Shown one piece after another: positions 9,508 through 18,621 of a DNA stretch of 64,000 nucleotides (the stretch's first letter is position 1; each line of letters begins with the position of its first letter). The translations under genes were made by a program, and so were the position numbers. Under the pieces are notes generated by a model. It was not told the DNA's origin and searched no databases. It saw nothing but the letters and a program-made list of their open reading frames with translations. Origin of the DNA: Pectobacterium cacticida (GTDB taxonomy: Bacteria > Pseudomonadota > Gammaproteobacteria > Enterobacterales > Enterobacteriaceae); NCBI RefSeq assembly GCF_036885195.1, contig NZ_CP133656.1, positions 3,720,001-3,784,000 of the forward strand. The letters run 5' to 3'.

Positions 9508-11649
9508 ATGAGCACAATATTTACCCTATTGGCGATATTGCTTGCCTGTCTGTGCGGTGTTGTCGGTTATCGTATGCGTCACCGTTTCTTTTCCACCCCG
9601 GCATTATCCGTTTCACCCGCACAGCCTCGGCGGCTAACGGAAGATGAACGGATCGCGGTTGAACGTTATCTGGCGCAGGGAAACGACCTAAAAATTGAGC
9701 GCCGGAATGATGTTGCTACTGCGCAGTCAAGGCCACCCTTCTCCCTACTGAGTAATCGGGTTTACTCCATCACCCATACGATTACACGCTACGGCCTGAG
9801 TACCGATGCGCAAAATCAGTGGCGTTACTACATTGATACCCAAGAGATCCACCTGCCGCCTCGCTGGGAACAGTTCATTACCGAAAATAACACCGTCGAA
9901 TTGATTAAGACGCGAACGATTCCGTTAGTGATTTCCCTGAACGGACATTCGCTTGCCGAGTGCATCGACGATAGAGCACCAGCTCTACTACCGCGCACGA
10001 CGTCGGCCACGCCTGCATCTATCCGTCAGCAAAACAGTGAACATGCCGAATTGCTTACCATTCGTAAGGAAACGCGGGAAGAACATGCCGTACACCATTC
10101 CGGGAACATGAAGGAAACGGCCATACTCTGCCTGTCTTTCCTACTCTTATTTGTTAGCTTAAATAGCCCGATCGCCCTGCTCCCCTGGCTGATCGGTCTC
10201 GCCTTATTATTAGCGGGTTGGAGCCTGTGGCAACTTTTTCGTTCGCCCTCCACCAGAGAATTGCAAGATGTACACTGCCTCAGCGGTACGCCTCAGGGCT
10301 TGGGTTTGTTCGGAGAATCGAATCAAGGTCAGCTCGGCACTATTTCACTTGGTAATATTGACCTGATTTACCCCCCTCATTGGCAGCCCTATATCACACA
10401 GGAGCTAGGGCGCAAAACGAACATAGATATCTATCTTAACCGTCAGGTCATTCGCCAAGGGGAACATTTATCCCTCCACGATGAGGTGAAAAATTTCCCG
10501 TTACAGCGTTGGGGGAAAAATCTGCTTCTGGCTCTAGGTTCATTGCTAAGTCTGATTTTACTTATCGTAAACGTGCAGCTTGAACTGCCACTTAAGCTAA
10601 GCCTGGCCTGGCTCCAAGGGGCGCAGAACATTCAGGTCACGCAGGTCAGCGAGTTGGAAAAAATACCGCTTCACATTGGCGATTCACTCGTCGTTCGCGG
10701 CAAAGGTATGTGTTCTATTCCGACAGATATTCGCCCTGTTTCGGCGCCATCGCCTTATGCATTCAGTCCATTTGACTGTTCCGCGATTTATTGGAACAAC
10801 GCCGTACCGTTGCCGTTACCAGAATCTGAAACGATCGAAAAAGCCACCGCGCTACTCAATTCAGTCAACCGCCAGCTCCATTCGCAAGCGGGTCAGGAAG
10901 CACAGATTAGTGCTCAACTAGCAACGACGATTCAGAAATCAGGGTTAATTCTGATGAAAAATTTCGCTGATGTCGTCCTGAAAACCCAAGATTTGTGCCA
11001 ACAGGAAAACGATTGCATCCGGTTGAAGAACGCGCTGGTGAACCTCAGTAATGCCAAAAACTGGAGAGCGCTGGTCAGAAATGCCAATTCCGGCGCACTA
11101 AAAGGTATGAACGTCGTGCTGCCCGCGGTCAGTGCCGAGGCGCTGGAGTCATTGGTCAATAGTTCCGCCAATCAGTTCTTCTATCAAGAAATCAACAGCG
11201 CAGCAGATTTATTGAACAGCCCGCCTCCCGGCGGGTTCCTGATTCGCAGCGATGAAGGGCGTCAGTTAGTGAACCACGCCCTTCCTCCTAGGCCAATCAA
11301 CGAGTACCTTCCCTCGGAGCAGTGGCAAGAACTCCAGCGACTCTCGGCTATGCTGTTGCACACCCCTTTTACAGCCACGGGCGTTATTACCCAGCTCAGC
11401 ACCGATGCCAATGGGACACAGCGTATCAGCCTGCACAGCGAACCTGATGTTATTACCGTCTGGCGTTATCTCGGCAGTTGTCTACTGCTGTTGCTATTTT
11501 CCACAACATTTATCGTTAATGCCGTGCTAACCGGCGTTAAAATTCATAAGAGCCGTAAGCGAGCCGCCGACATCCAGCGTTATTACGCAGCTAGGTTCAA
11601 TATGATGACCGATTCATTGCTGGACAACCGTACTTTATTGCCTCGCTAG
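9508..11649 (+). CDS. igaA: Inner-membrane Rcs repressor IgaA
   Basis: Polytopic inner-membrane protein that restrains the Rcs envelope-stress phosphorelay; it is essential in most enterobacteria unless Rcs is inactivated. The 713-residue protein begins with a membrane helix (about 1-20), followed by a cytoplasmic domain, paired helices near residues 205-245 (ILCLSFLLLFVSL and LLPWLIGLALLLAGW), another near 340-360 and a last one near 655-675. The long stretch between the last two is the periplasmic domain with paired cysteines. The start follows AGGGAGAGGAC, a strong Shine-Dalgarno. Length and neighbours match the E. coli yrfF locus. Confidence 0.93.
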   Translation: MSTIFTLLAILLACLCGVVGYRMRHRFFSTPALSVSPAQPRRLTEDERIAVERYLAQGNDLKIERRNDVATAQSRPPFSLLSNRVYSITHTITRYGLSTDAQNQWRYYIDTQEIHLPPRWEQFITENNTVELIKTRTIPLVISLNGHSLAECIDDRAPALLPRTTSATPASIRQQNSEHAELLTIRKETREEHAVHHSGNMKETAILCLSFLLLFVSLNSPIALLPWLIGLALLLAGWSLWQLFRSPSTRELQDVHCLSGTPQGLGLFGESNQGQLGTISLGNIDLIYPPHWQPYITQELGRKTNIDIYLNRQVIRQGEHLSLHDEVKNFPLQRWGKNLLLALGSLLSLILLIVNVQLELPLKLSLAWLQGAQNIQVTQVSELEKIPLHIGDSLVVRGKGMCSIPTDIRPVSAPSPYAFSPFDCSAIYWNNAVPLPLPESETIEKATALLNSVNRQLHSQAGQEAQISAQLATTIQKSGLILMKNFADVVLKTQDLCQQENDCIRLKNALVNLSNAKNWRALVRNANSGALKGMNVVLPAVSAEALESLVNSSANQFFYQEINSAADLLNSPPPGGFLIRSDEGRQLVNHALPPRPINEYLPSEQWQELQRLSAMLLHTPFTATGVITQLSTDANGTQRISLHSEPDVITVWRYLGSCLLLLLFSTTFIVNAVLTGVKIHKSRKRAADIQRYYAARFNMMTDSLLDNRTLLPR

Positions 11650-11787
11650 TGGCTCCATTATCCCGCTAACGGCATCGTCCCCATTCTGCGGTTATGGTAA
11701 TCTAGCGCGATCGGTTTCTCATCACTATTGCATCGCGCGTATCCTGCTTCATCCTCGCTACGGCGCGATGCGATATCTGGAGTCGTT

Positions 11788-12504
11788 TTGATCCCCCACA
11801 TTAACTGGCGCAATATCGACACGGTGATACTAGACATGGATGGCACGCTGCTCGATCTGGCGTTTGACCGCTATTTCTGGCTTCAATGGGTGCCCCAATC
11901 GCTCAGTGAAAAACGTCATATCAGTCTGGAACAGGCACGCCGATTTATCGACCAAGAGTACCAGGCAGTTCAGCATACGCTAAACTGGTACTGTTTCGAT
12001 TACTGGTCCGCGCGTCTCGATCTGGATATCTATCAAATGACGACAAATATCGGCCCCCGTGCCCGATTGCGTGATGATGCCATTCCGTTTTTAACGGCGT
12101 TGCGCGAATGCGGCAAGGCCACCATCCTATTGACCAATGCGCACCCGCATGGGCTGTCAGTGAAAATCGCCCATACCGGGCTGGACAGGCACCTTGATTT
12201 ATTGCTTTCCACCCATACTTATGGGTATCCCAAAGAGAATCAGTGCTTGTGGCAGGCCGTACAACAGCAAACGGGCTTCGACCCCACCAGAACATTATTT
12301 GTGGATGATAGTGAACCGATTTTGAATGCGGCAAAAACGTTTGGCATTCACGACTGCCTGGGGGTGCGTAATCCCGATTCCGGTCAACAGGAGAAAGTCT
12401 TTCTGCAACATCCGTCAATAAATGATTATCTTGTGCTGCTACCCGCATTACGTCACGCAGCCGCATCAGGAGAGATTAATGATGAAAGCGACCGAACAAG
12501 CTGA
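11788..12504 (+). CDS. yrfG: HAD-family nucleotide hydrolase YrfG
   Basis: Cytoplasmic haloacid-dehalogenase phosphatase; E. coli YrfG acts on purine nucleotides such as GMP and IMP. The motifs are DMDGTLLDL (nucleophile Asp), LLTNAHPHG (motif II), a Lys in YGYPKEN (motif III) and FVDDSEPIL (motif IV). I chose the TTG at 11788, which gives LIPHINWRNIDTVILDMDG, the extent of the E. coli protein, and is preceded by GGAG; an ATG at 11728 in the same frame adds 20 residues with no counterpart. The gene overlaps hslR by 26 bp. Confidence 0.9.
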   Translation: MIPHINWRNIDTVILDMDGTLLDLAFDRYFWLQWVPQSLSEKRHISLEQARRFIDQEYQAVQHTLNWYCFDYWSARLDLDIYQMTTNIGPRARLRDDAIPFLTALRECGKATILLTNAHPHGLSVKIAHTGLDRHLDLLLSTHTYGYPKENQCLWQAVQQQTGFDPTRTLFVDDSEPILNAAKTFGIHDCLGVRNPDSGQQEKVFLQHPSINDYLVLLPALRHAAASGEINDESDRTS

Positions 12505-12889
12505 TGAGGTCGTCCGTTTAGATAAATGGTTGTGGGCTGCCCGTTTCTATAAAACCCGAGCTATGGCGCGCGAGATGATCGACGGCGGCAAAGTGCATTA
12601 TAACGGGCAACGTGGTAAGCCAAGCAAACCCGTGGAACGGCATGCTGAGGTAAAATTGCGCCAGGGAAATGATGAGCGCACCGTGATCGTACTGGCCGTT
12701 AGTGGGCAGCGCAGGAGCGCGGCAGAGGCGCAGGCGCTGTATCAGGAAACGGCAGAAAGCATTGAGAAACGAGAAAAATTGGCGCAGGCGCGGAAAATGA
12801 ACGCGCTAACGATGCCACACCCGGATCGCCGCCCTGATAAAAAAGAGCGACGCGATCTCATTAAATTTAAATACCGCGATCGGGAATAA
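12479..12889 (+). CDS. hslR: Heat-shock ribosome-associated protein Hsp15
   Basis: RNA-binding S4-domain protein that recognises stalled 50S subunits still carrying nascent peptidyl-tRNA. The S4 motif is VRLDKWLWAARFYKTRAMA with GGKVHYNGQRGKPS, in the first 60 residues; the C-terminal end is basic (PDRRPDKKERRDLIKFK). The start is one of two consecutive ATGs at 12479/12482 behind AGGAGA; the frame continues upstream into yrfG but lacks family similarity there. About 136 residues, matching E. coli. It precedes hslO, forming the yrfG-hslR-hslO group. Confidence 0.96.
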   Translation: MMKATEQADEVVRLDKWLWAARFYKTRAMAREMIDGGKVHYNGQRGKPSKPVERHAEVKLRQGNDERTVIVLAVSGQRRSAAEAQALYQETAESIEKREKLAQARKMNALTMPHPDRRPDKKERRDLIKFKYRDRE

Positions 12890-13006
12890 CGCCCCGCAGA
12901 CTATTCGCAAATTACGCCACGGCATTGGCAGATAACTTGCCGACAATGGGGATGAAACCCGGCAGCCGCCGCGCCCCCTAGCGCCGAACAACGACGAGAA
13001 AATATT

Positions 13007-13876
13007 ATGGTTCATGACCAGCTACATCGCTATTTGTTTGAAAATTATGCTGTTCGCGGTGAGTTAGTCACCGTTAGCGAAACGTATCAACATATTCTGA
13101 CCCACCATGATTACCCAGCGGAAATTCAATCGCTACTGGGTGAAATGCTGGTGGCCACCAGCCTGTTGACGGCTACGCTGAAATTCAGTGGCGATATTAC
13201 CGTACAGCTTCAAGGCGATGGCCCATTGAAATTGGCGGTGATTAATGGCGATCACCAGCAGCACATGCGCGGCGTGGCCCGTCTGCAAGGAGATATCGTA
13301 CCGGGGAGTTCGCTGAAAGAGATGGTCGGCAATGGCTATCTGGTGATTACCATTACGCCGACCGACGGCGAACGCTATCAGGGCGTCGTCGGTTTAGAAG
13401 GTGACACCATTGCCGAGTGTCTGGAGAACTATTTCCAACAGTCAGAGCAATTGCCGACACGGTTGTTTATCCGAACCGGGCAACACGCGGGCGCGCCAGC
13501 TGCGGCCGGTATGCTGCTCCAGATATTGCCTGCTCAGGACGCCGATCGTCACGATTTTGAACACCTGGCACAGCTTACCGCTACCGTTAAGGCCGAAGAG
13601 CTCTTTAGCCTGCCAGCCAACGAGGTGCTGTATCGTCTCTACCATCAGGAAGAGGTGACCGTGTATGAGCCGCAAGCTGTCGAATTCCGCTGCCATTGTT
13701 CGCGCGATCGCTGCGCAGATGCCTTAATGACGCTGCCAGAGCAGGAAATCAATGAGATGATAGAGCAGGACGGCGAGATCGATATGCACTGTGACTATTG
13801 CGGTTCGCACTATCAGTTTAATTCGCTGGACATCCGCGCTATTCGCCAGGATGCCTCGGCTCATCAGCTACATTAA
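13007..13876 (+). CDS. hslO: Redox-regulated chaperone Hsp33
   Basis: Holdase chaperone switched on by oxidative unfolding; zinc is released when its four cysteines oxidise. The 289-residue protein has the N-terminal chaperone core with GDITVQLQGDGPLKLAVING, and the C-terminal zinc motif CxC (FRCHCSRDRC, about residues 230-237) with CXXC (HCDYCG, about 264-267). The start MVHDQLHRYLFENY aligns with the E. coli protein. It is 117 bp downstream of hslR and ends at a terminator. Confidence 0.97.
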   Translation: MVHDQLHRYLFENYAVRGELVTVSETYQHILTHHDYPAEIQSLLGEMLVATSLLTATLKFSGDITVQLQGDGPLKLAVINGDHQQHMRGVARLQGDIVPGSSLKEMVGNGYLVITITPTDGERYQGVVGLEGDTIAECLENYFQQSEQLPTRLFIRTGQHAGAPAAAGMLLQILPAQDADRHDFEHLAQLTATVKAEELFSLPANEVLYRLYHQEEVTVYEPQAVEFRCHCSRDRCADALMTLPEQEINEMIEQDGEIDMHCDYCGSHYQFNSLDIRAIRQDASAHQLH

Positions 13877-13883
13877 CGCTTTT

Positions 13884-13909
13884 ATGGGCACGATAGTGCC
13901 CATTTTCTT
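13884..13909 (+). terminator. Intrinsic terminator after hslO
   Basis: A perfect 8-bp stem (ATGGGCAC / GTGCCCAT) with loop GATA is followed by TTTCTTG, 7 bp past the hslO stop. Confidence 0.85.
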
Positions 13910-14070
13910 GTGCTTATTCACCCCCGACCAACCGGTGGACTGAGTCTCTTCCCACTTGAATAAGTAAAGTTATTAATGCATTTATTGCGTTTTATGATTG
14001 TTGTCCCGGTTAAAAAAAGCTCACTCCCTACAATGAGTAGTTGTATGACTCTAACCTGAGGAGTAGCGAC

Positions 14071-15690
14071 ATGCAGATCAACGGTATTACCCCGCAAGCG
14101 CTAGACGCGTATGGAATCCATGATGTCCGCGATATTGTCTACAACCCCAGCTATGAACGGCTTTTTAAAGAAGAGATCTCGCCTACCCTACAGGGCTATG
14201 AACGTGGCGTCGAAACCCAATTTGGGGCGGTAGCCGTTGATACCGGCATCTTTACCGGCCGTTCCCCGCAAGACAAATACATCGTGCGCGATGACGTCAC
14301 CCGCGACACCGTATGGTGGTCCGACCAAGGCAAAGGGAAGAATGATAATCACCCCCTGAGCCAGGAAATCTGGACACACCTCAAGCGCCTCGTGACAACG
14401 CAGCTGTCCGGCAAACGCCTGTTCATTGTCGATGCCTTCTGCGGCGCCAATCCAGACAGCCGCCTCAGCGTGCGTTTTGTCACGGAAGTGGCCTGGCAGG
14501 CGCATTTCGTTAAAAACATGTTTATCCGCCCTAGCGAGGAAGAGTTGCAGGGCTTTACACCGGATTTCGTCGTGATGAACGGAGCAAAATGCACAAACCC
14601 TAACTGGAAAGAACAAGGGCTACACTCCGAGAACTTTGTCGCGTTCAACCTGACAGAACGAATTCAACTGATTGGCGGCACCTGGTACGGCGGCGAAATG
14701 AAAAAAGGGATGTTCTCCATTATGAACTACCTGCTGCCGCTGAAAGGCATCGCGTCAATGCATTGCTCGGCCAACGTCGGCGAAAAAGGCGATGTGGCGG
14801 TCTTCTTTGGTCTGTCAGGCACGGGGAAAACCACGCTGTCCACCGATCCAAAACGGCTGTTGATTGGCGATGACGAGCACGGTTGGGATGATGATGGCAT
14901 CTTCAACTTCGAAGGCGGTTGCTACGCCAAAACCATTAACCTTTCTCAAGAAGCAGAACCGGATATCTACGGCGCAATCAAACGCGACGCACTGTTGGAA
15001 AATGTCACCGTGTTGGCCGATGGGACGGTCGATTTCAGCGATAACGCCAAGACCGAGAACACCCGCGTCTCTTACCCGATCTACCACATTCAGAATATCG
15101 TCAAACCCGTTTCTAAGGCAGGCCATGCGCGCAAAGTGATCTTCCTGACAGCCGATGCTTTCGGCGTATTGCCCCCCGTGGCCCGTCTGACATCCGACCA
15201 GACGCAGTATCACTTTCTGTCCGGCTTTACGGCAAAGTTGGCAGGAACGGAACGCGGCATAACGGAACCGACGCCGACCTTCTCCGCCTGCTTCGGCGCG
15301 GCATTCCTGATGCTGCACCCAACACAGTACGCTGAGGTGCTGGTAAAACGCATGAAGGCGGCGGGGGCGCAGGCTTATCTGGTGAATACGGGTTGGAATG
15401 GGAGCGGTAAACGCATCTCCATTAAGGATACGCGTGGCATTATTGACGCGATCCTGAACGGCAGTATAGAGGAGGCGGAAATGCAGACGCTACCGATCTT
15501 CGATTTGGCGATGCCAACCTCACTGCCGGGGGTAAATCCTGACATTCTCGACCCGCGCGCCACTTACGCCAGCGTCGAGCAGTGGCAAGAAAAAGCCGAT
15601 AATTTGGCACAGCGCTTCATTGCTAACTTCGATCAATATACCGATACGCCAGCCGGCGCGGCGCTGGTAAACGCCGGGCCAAAGCGCTAA
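14071..15690 (+). CDS. pckA: Phosphoenolpyruvate carboxykinase (ATP)
   Basis: Converts oxaloacetate and ATP to phosphoenolpyruvate, CO2 and ADP, the first committed step of gluconeogenesis. With the ATG at 14071 (MQINGITPQALDAYG) behind GAGGAG the protein has 539 residues, essentially the family length; the frame is open from a TTG at 14041 but that extension lacks a ribosome-binding site. Key motifs are the kinase-1a loop GLSGTGKTTLS (about residues 248-258), the metal-binding GDDEHGWDDDG that follows it, FTGRSPQDKY near the N-terminus, and NTGWNGSGKRISI. It is convergent with envZ, as in E. coli. Confidence 0.98.
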   Translation: MQINGITPQALDAYGIHDVRDIVYNPSYERLFKEEISPTLQGYERGVETQFGAVAVDTGIFTGRSPQDKYIVRDDVTRDTVWWSDQGKGKNDNHPLSQEIWTHLKRLVTTQLSGKRLFIVDAFCGANPDSRLSVRFVTEVAWQAHFVKNMFIRPSEEELQGFTPDFVVMNGAKCTNPNWKEQGLHSENFVAFNLTERIQLIGGTWYGGEMKKGMFSIMNYLLPLKGIASMHCSANVGEKGDVAVFFGLSGTGKTTLSTDPKRLLIGDDEHGWDDDGIFNFEGGCYAKTINLSQEAEPDIYGAIKRDALLENVTVLADGTVDFSDNAKTENTRVSYPIYHIQNIVKPVSKAGHARKVIFLTADAFGVLPPVARLTSDQTQYHFLSGFTAKLAGTERGITEPTPTFSACFGAAFLMLHPTQYAEVLVKRMKAAGAQAYLVNTGWNGSGKRISIKDTRGIIDAILNGSIEEAEMQTLPIFDLAMPTSLPGVNPDILDPRATYASVEQWQEKADNLAQRFIANFDQYTDTPAGAALVNAGPKR

Positions 15691-15711
15691 GACATCGAGA
15701 AACAACATCAC

Positions 15712-15734
15712 AAAAAAGGCGCGAATCCCGCGCC
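15712..15734 (-). terminator. Terminator of ompR-envZ
   Basis: Read on the minus strand, the stem GGCGCG / CGCGCC with a 5-nt loop is followed by six T. It lies just past the envZ stop, between convergent pckA and envZ. Confidence 0.8.
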
Positions 15735-15739
15735 CCTTA

Positions 15740-17104
15740 TTATGTTGACCCTTTTACCGCCTCTTTATCCATCGCGGTGACGTCCGCTAACAGCGGCAGA
15801 TAGGCGCGCACGCAAAGCCCGCCGCGTTCGCTGACGCCAACATCCAGCACACCATTGTGCGCATCAATAATACGTTGCACAATCGCCAGTCCCAACCCGG
15901 TTCCACTGGTGGTTCGTGCGCTGTCGCCACGCACAAACGGTTGAAATAAGTGCTGCAATTTATCGGGGGCAATACCTTCGCCATCATCTTCCACCTGAAA
16001 CCAGACGCGCTGTAGTTCACATCCCGTACTGACTTTTATCCAGCCATTACCGTAACGCGCCGCATTGACGACCAAATTGAGCGCTGCGCGTTTTATCGAA
16101 AGGGAACTGACACGCACCCACAGCTCACCGCTTGCAAACTCGCTGTCTATCTGGCGCTCATAGCCGCTCTCCGATGCCACGACCTCGCCCATAATGGCGT
16201 TCAAATCGGCCACTTCCGTCTGCATTTCCTGACCGGTGCGCAGGTAGTCGAGAAACTGCTCAATAATCGCATTACACTCTTCAATATCCTTATTGATCGA
16301 CTCCGCTAAATAGTCGTCTTCCTTGCCCATCATCTCGGTCGCCAGCCGAATACGCGTCAGCGGTGTACGGAGATCGTGACTAACGCCCGCCATTAACAAC
16401 GTGCGATCGTCGGCCAACAGCTTCACGCCAGAGGCTATTTGATTAAAGGCACGTGTCACCGAGCGAACCTCGGAGGCGCCATATTCGCGTAGCGGCGGCG
16501 GAATAATGCCTTTACCGACCTGCAAAGCCGCGTGCTCCAGCTCGACCAAAGGCCGGTTTTGCACGCGGATAAATAGCCACGCGCCGCCAATCACCAGCAA
16601 CATGATGGCCAACGTATAGCGAAAGAGCGGCGAGAAATCGCCTTGGTGAATTTCAGTTAAAGGGACACGTACCCAGATATCCGGCGACAACCAGGTTTTC
16701 AGCCACACCACTGGCGTATTTTTACTGACCTCAACCCGTACATCCGTTGGGCCGCCCAGTTGTTGCGCCATCTGGTCGCTCAGAAACTTATAGTGTTGCG
16801 CCCAGCGCAGGCCACTCTCCTCCGCCGCCGTATTGGTGTACAGCGAAATGCCCAGCTCACGATAAATTTCACGTCGGAACGCGGGCGGCACCTCAAGCGT
16901 GGAACCGTCTTCCAATTGCAGTCTGTCTGTCATCAGCATTCTCACTTCGTATGCCAGCACTTTATTGAATTGCTGCAAACTCGGTAAAATAGCGAAATTA
17001 AGCACGACCAGATAAGTAGTGACTAAACTGACAAACAATAGCGTGACAATCAGCAGCAGCGTCCGTGCAAATGCGCTACGCGGAGAAAAGCGCCATCGCC
17101 TCAT
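15740..17104 (-). CDS. envZ: Osmosensor histidine kinase EnvZ
   Basis: Inner-membrane sensor kinase and phosphatase that controls OmpR. The 454-residue protein has membrane helices at about 14-36 and 160-180 enclosing a periplasmic domain, a HAMP linker, the H-box GVSHDLRTPLTRIRL (His near 243), an N-box NLVVNAARYGNGWI, and G-boxes VEDDGEGI and GTGLGLAIV. Its length matches E. coli EnvZ (450). The start overlaps the ompR stop by 4 bp (ATGA-type coupling), so both come from one mRNA. Confidence 0.98.
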   Translation of the reverse strand: MRRWRFSPRSAFARTLLLIVTLLFVSLVTTYLVVLNFAILPSLQQFNKVLAYEVRMLMTDRLQLEDGSTLEVPPAFRREIYRELGISLYTNTAAEESGLRWAQHYKFLSDQMAQQLGGPTDVRVEVSKNTPVVWLKTWLSPDIWVRVPLTEIHQGDFSPLFRYTLAIMLLVIGGAWLFIRVQNRPLVELEHAALQVGKGIIPPPLREYGASEVRSVTRAFNQIASGVKLLADDRTLLMAGVSHDLRTPLTRIRLATEMMGKEDDYLAESINKDIEECNAIIEQFLDYLRTGQEMQTEVADLNAIMGEVVASESGYERQIDSEFASGELWVRVSSLSIKRAALNLVVNAARYGNGWIKVSTGCELQRVWFQVEDDGEGIAPDKLQHLFQPFVRGDSARTTSGTGLGLAIVQRIIDAHNGVLDVGVSERGGLCVRAYLPLLADVTAMDKEAVKGST

Positions 17105-17820
17105 GCCTTACTGCCGTCCGGAACAAACACGTAGCCAAGGCCCCATACGGTCTGAATGTAACGCGGGTGCGCCGGATCTTCTTCCACCATACGGCGCAAG
17201 CGGGAAATCTGTACATCGATGGAGCGTTCCATCGCGCTGTATTCGCGACCACGCGCCAGGTTCATCAATTTATCACGAGACAATGGTTCCCGTGGGTGAC
17301 TCACCAACGCCTTAAGCACGGCAAATTCGCCGCTGGTCAGCGGCATCGGTTCATCATCGCGGAACATTTCGCGGGTGCCCAAATTCAGCTTGAACTTACC
17401 AAACGCAATAATGGCTTCTTCCTGTGACGGCGCGCCCGGCAATTCGTTTGCCTGGCGGCGCAACACAGCGCGGATGCGAGCCAGCAATTCGCGCGGGTTA
17501 AACGGTTTCGGGATGTAATCATCCGCACCGATTTCCAACCCGACAATACGATCCACCTCTTCCCCTTTCGCCGTGACCATGATGATCGGCATCGGGTTGC
17601 TCTGACTACGTAAACGGCGGCAGATAGAGAGCCCATCTTCGCCCGGCAGCATAAGATCCAACACCATGAGATGAAAGGATTCGCGGGTCAATAAACGATC
17701 CATCTGTTCTGCATTGGCTACGCTACGTACCTGAAAACCCTGTTCGGTCAGATAACGCTCTAAGAGCGCGCGTAAACGCATGTCGTCATCGACAACCAGA
17801 ATTTTATAGTTTTCTTGCAT
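17101..17820 (-). CDS. ompR: Response regulator OmpR
   Basis: Transcription factor that binds porin and many other promoters after phosphorylation by EnvZ. The 239-residue protein has a receiver domain with the acidic pair DDD near residues 11-13, the phospho-acceptor Asp55 in MVLDLMLPGEDG, and Lys in PKPFNPRELLARI. The winged-helix domain contains LTSGEFAVLKAL and RSIDVQISRLRRMVEED with IQTVWGLGYVF at the end. It is nearly identical to enterobacterial OmpR. Confidence 0.98.
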   Translation of the reverse strand: MQENYKILVVDDDMRLRALLERYLTEQGFQVRSVANAEQMDRLLTRESFHLMVLDLMLPGEDGLSICRRLRSQSNPMPIIMVTAKGEEVDRIVGLEIGADDYIPKPFNPRELLARIRAVLRRQANELPGAPSQEEAIIAFGKFKLNLGTREMFRDDEPMPLTSGEFAVLKALVSHPREPLSRDKLMNLARGREYSAMERSIDVQISRLRRMVEEDPAHPRYIQTVWGLGYVFVPDGSKA

Positions 17821-17949
17821 TCTCTTTCTCCAAAGGCGTAATCGCGCCGACGCTGCTATTGTTCAGAAACACACGAATCACTGACAGTTGTTTCTGGTAT
17901 ATATTCTAGACGAAATTGTTACAAAGCATTTTAAAACCAATTAAATCAA

Positions 17950-18441
17950 TCAATTATCACCAGGTCGCCGCTGATACTCGATCGCATTGACGAACCACTC
18001 GCGCGGGCCGTCTGGCGTGTTCACGGTGAACGCTTCATCCACCGTTTTTCTCAACATCGCCCGCGCCATCGGGGAATCGATCGAGATGTAGTCCTTGTTG
18101 TCGCCGTAGATCTCATCCGGGCCGACAATACGCAGGCGTTTCACCACGCCCTGTTCATTTTCGATCTCTACCCAGGCGCCAAAAAAAACGCAGCCATCCT
18201 GCTGCGGCGAATAATCGACGATTTTCAATTCCGTTAAACATTTTCTTAGGTAGCGTACACGACGATCGATCTGACGTAATAAACGCTTATTGTAGGTATA
18301 GTCCGCATTTTCCGAGCGATCGCCCAAACTGGCCGCCCAGGCGACAATTTTGGTAATTTCCGGACGCTTTACCTTCCAGAGATGGTCATGCTCCGCCCGC
18401 AGTTTGTCGTACCCTTCACGGGTAATCAGATTGGTTTTCAC
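17950..18441 (-). CDS. greB: Transcription elongation factor GreB
   Basis: Enters the RNA polymerase secondary channel and stimulates cleavage of backtracked transcripts. The protein has the coiled-coil tip acidic residues in AASLGDRSENADYTYNK and the C-terminal segment SIDSPMARAML. I prefer the GTG at 18441 (VKTNLITREGYDKL), which has GGAG 8 bp upstream and the same N-terminus as E. coli GreB; the ATG at 18471 would add ten residues. About 163 residues. In E. coli greB is divergent from ompR and followed by tex; here it lies on the same strand as ompR and tex is about 5.6 kb away. Confidence 0.93.
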   Translation of the reverse strand: MKTNLITREGYDKLRAEHDHLWKVKRPEITKIVAWAASLGDRSENADYTYNKRLLRQIDRRVRYLRKCLTELKIVDYSPQQDGCVFFGAWVEIENEQGVVKRLRIVGPDEIYGDNKDYISIDSPMARAMLRKTVDEAFTVNTPDGPREWFVNAIEYQRRPGDN

Positions 18442-18621
18442 ATCAGCCGCTCCGTTAGGCTCGTAGTGCATTCATCGTTCTTCAAGACGCACACATACTC
18501 AAAATCACATCGTGGTTGTGGTTACATCGATTTACTGTTTTTGCTAAAAACATATCAATCGACATAAATTTGTCATTTCACTCCCGTAGTTTTAGCCACG
18601 GAAAGCTACGGAGAATGATTT

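Noticed and set aside
14815..15318. Long ORF antisense to pckA
   Set aside because: It lies fully inside a strongly conserved gene on the other strand, has no ribosome-binding site and resembles no family.
18442..18471. ATG at 18471 as the greB start
   Set aside because: The GTG at 18441 has a better ribosome-binding site and gives the family N-terminus.
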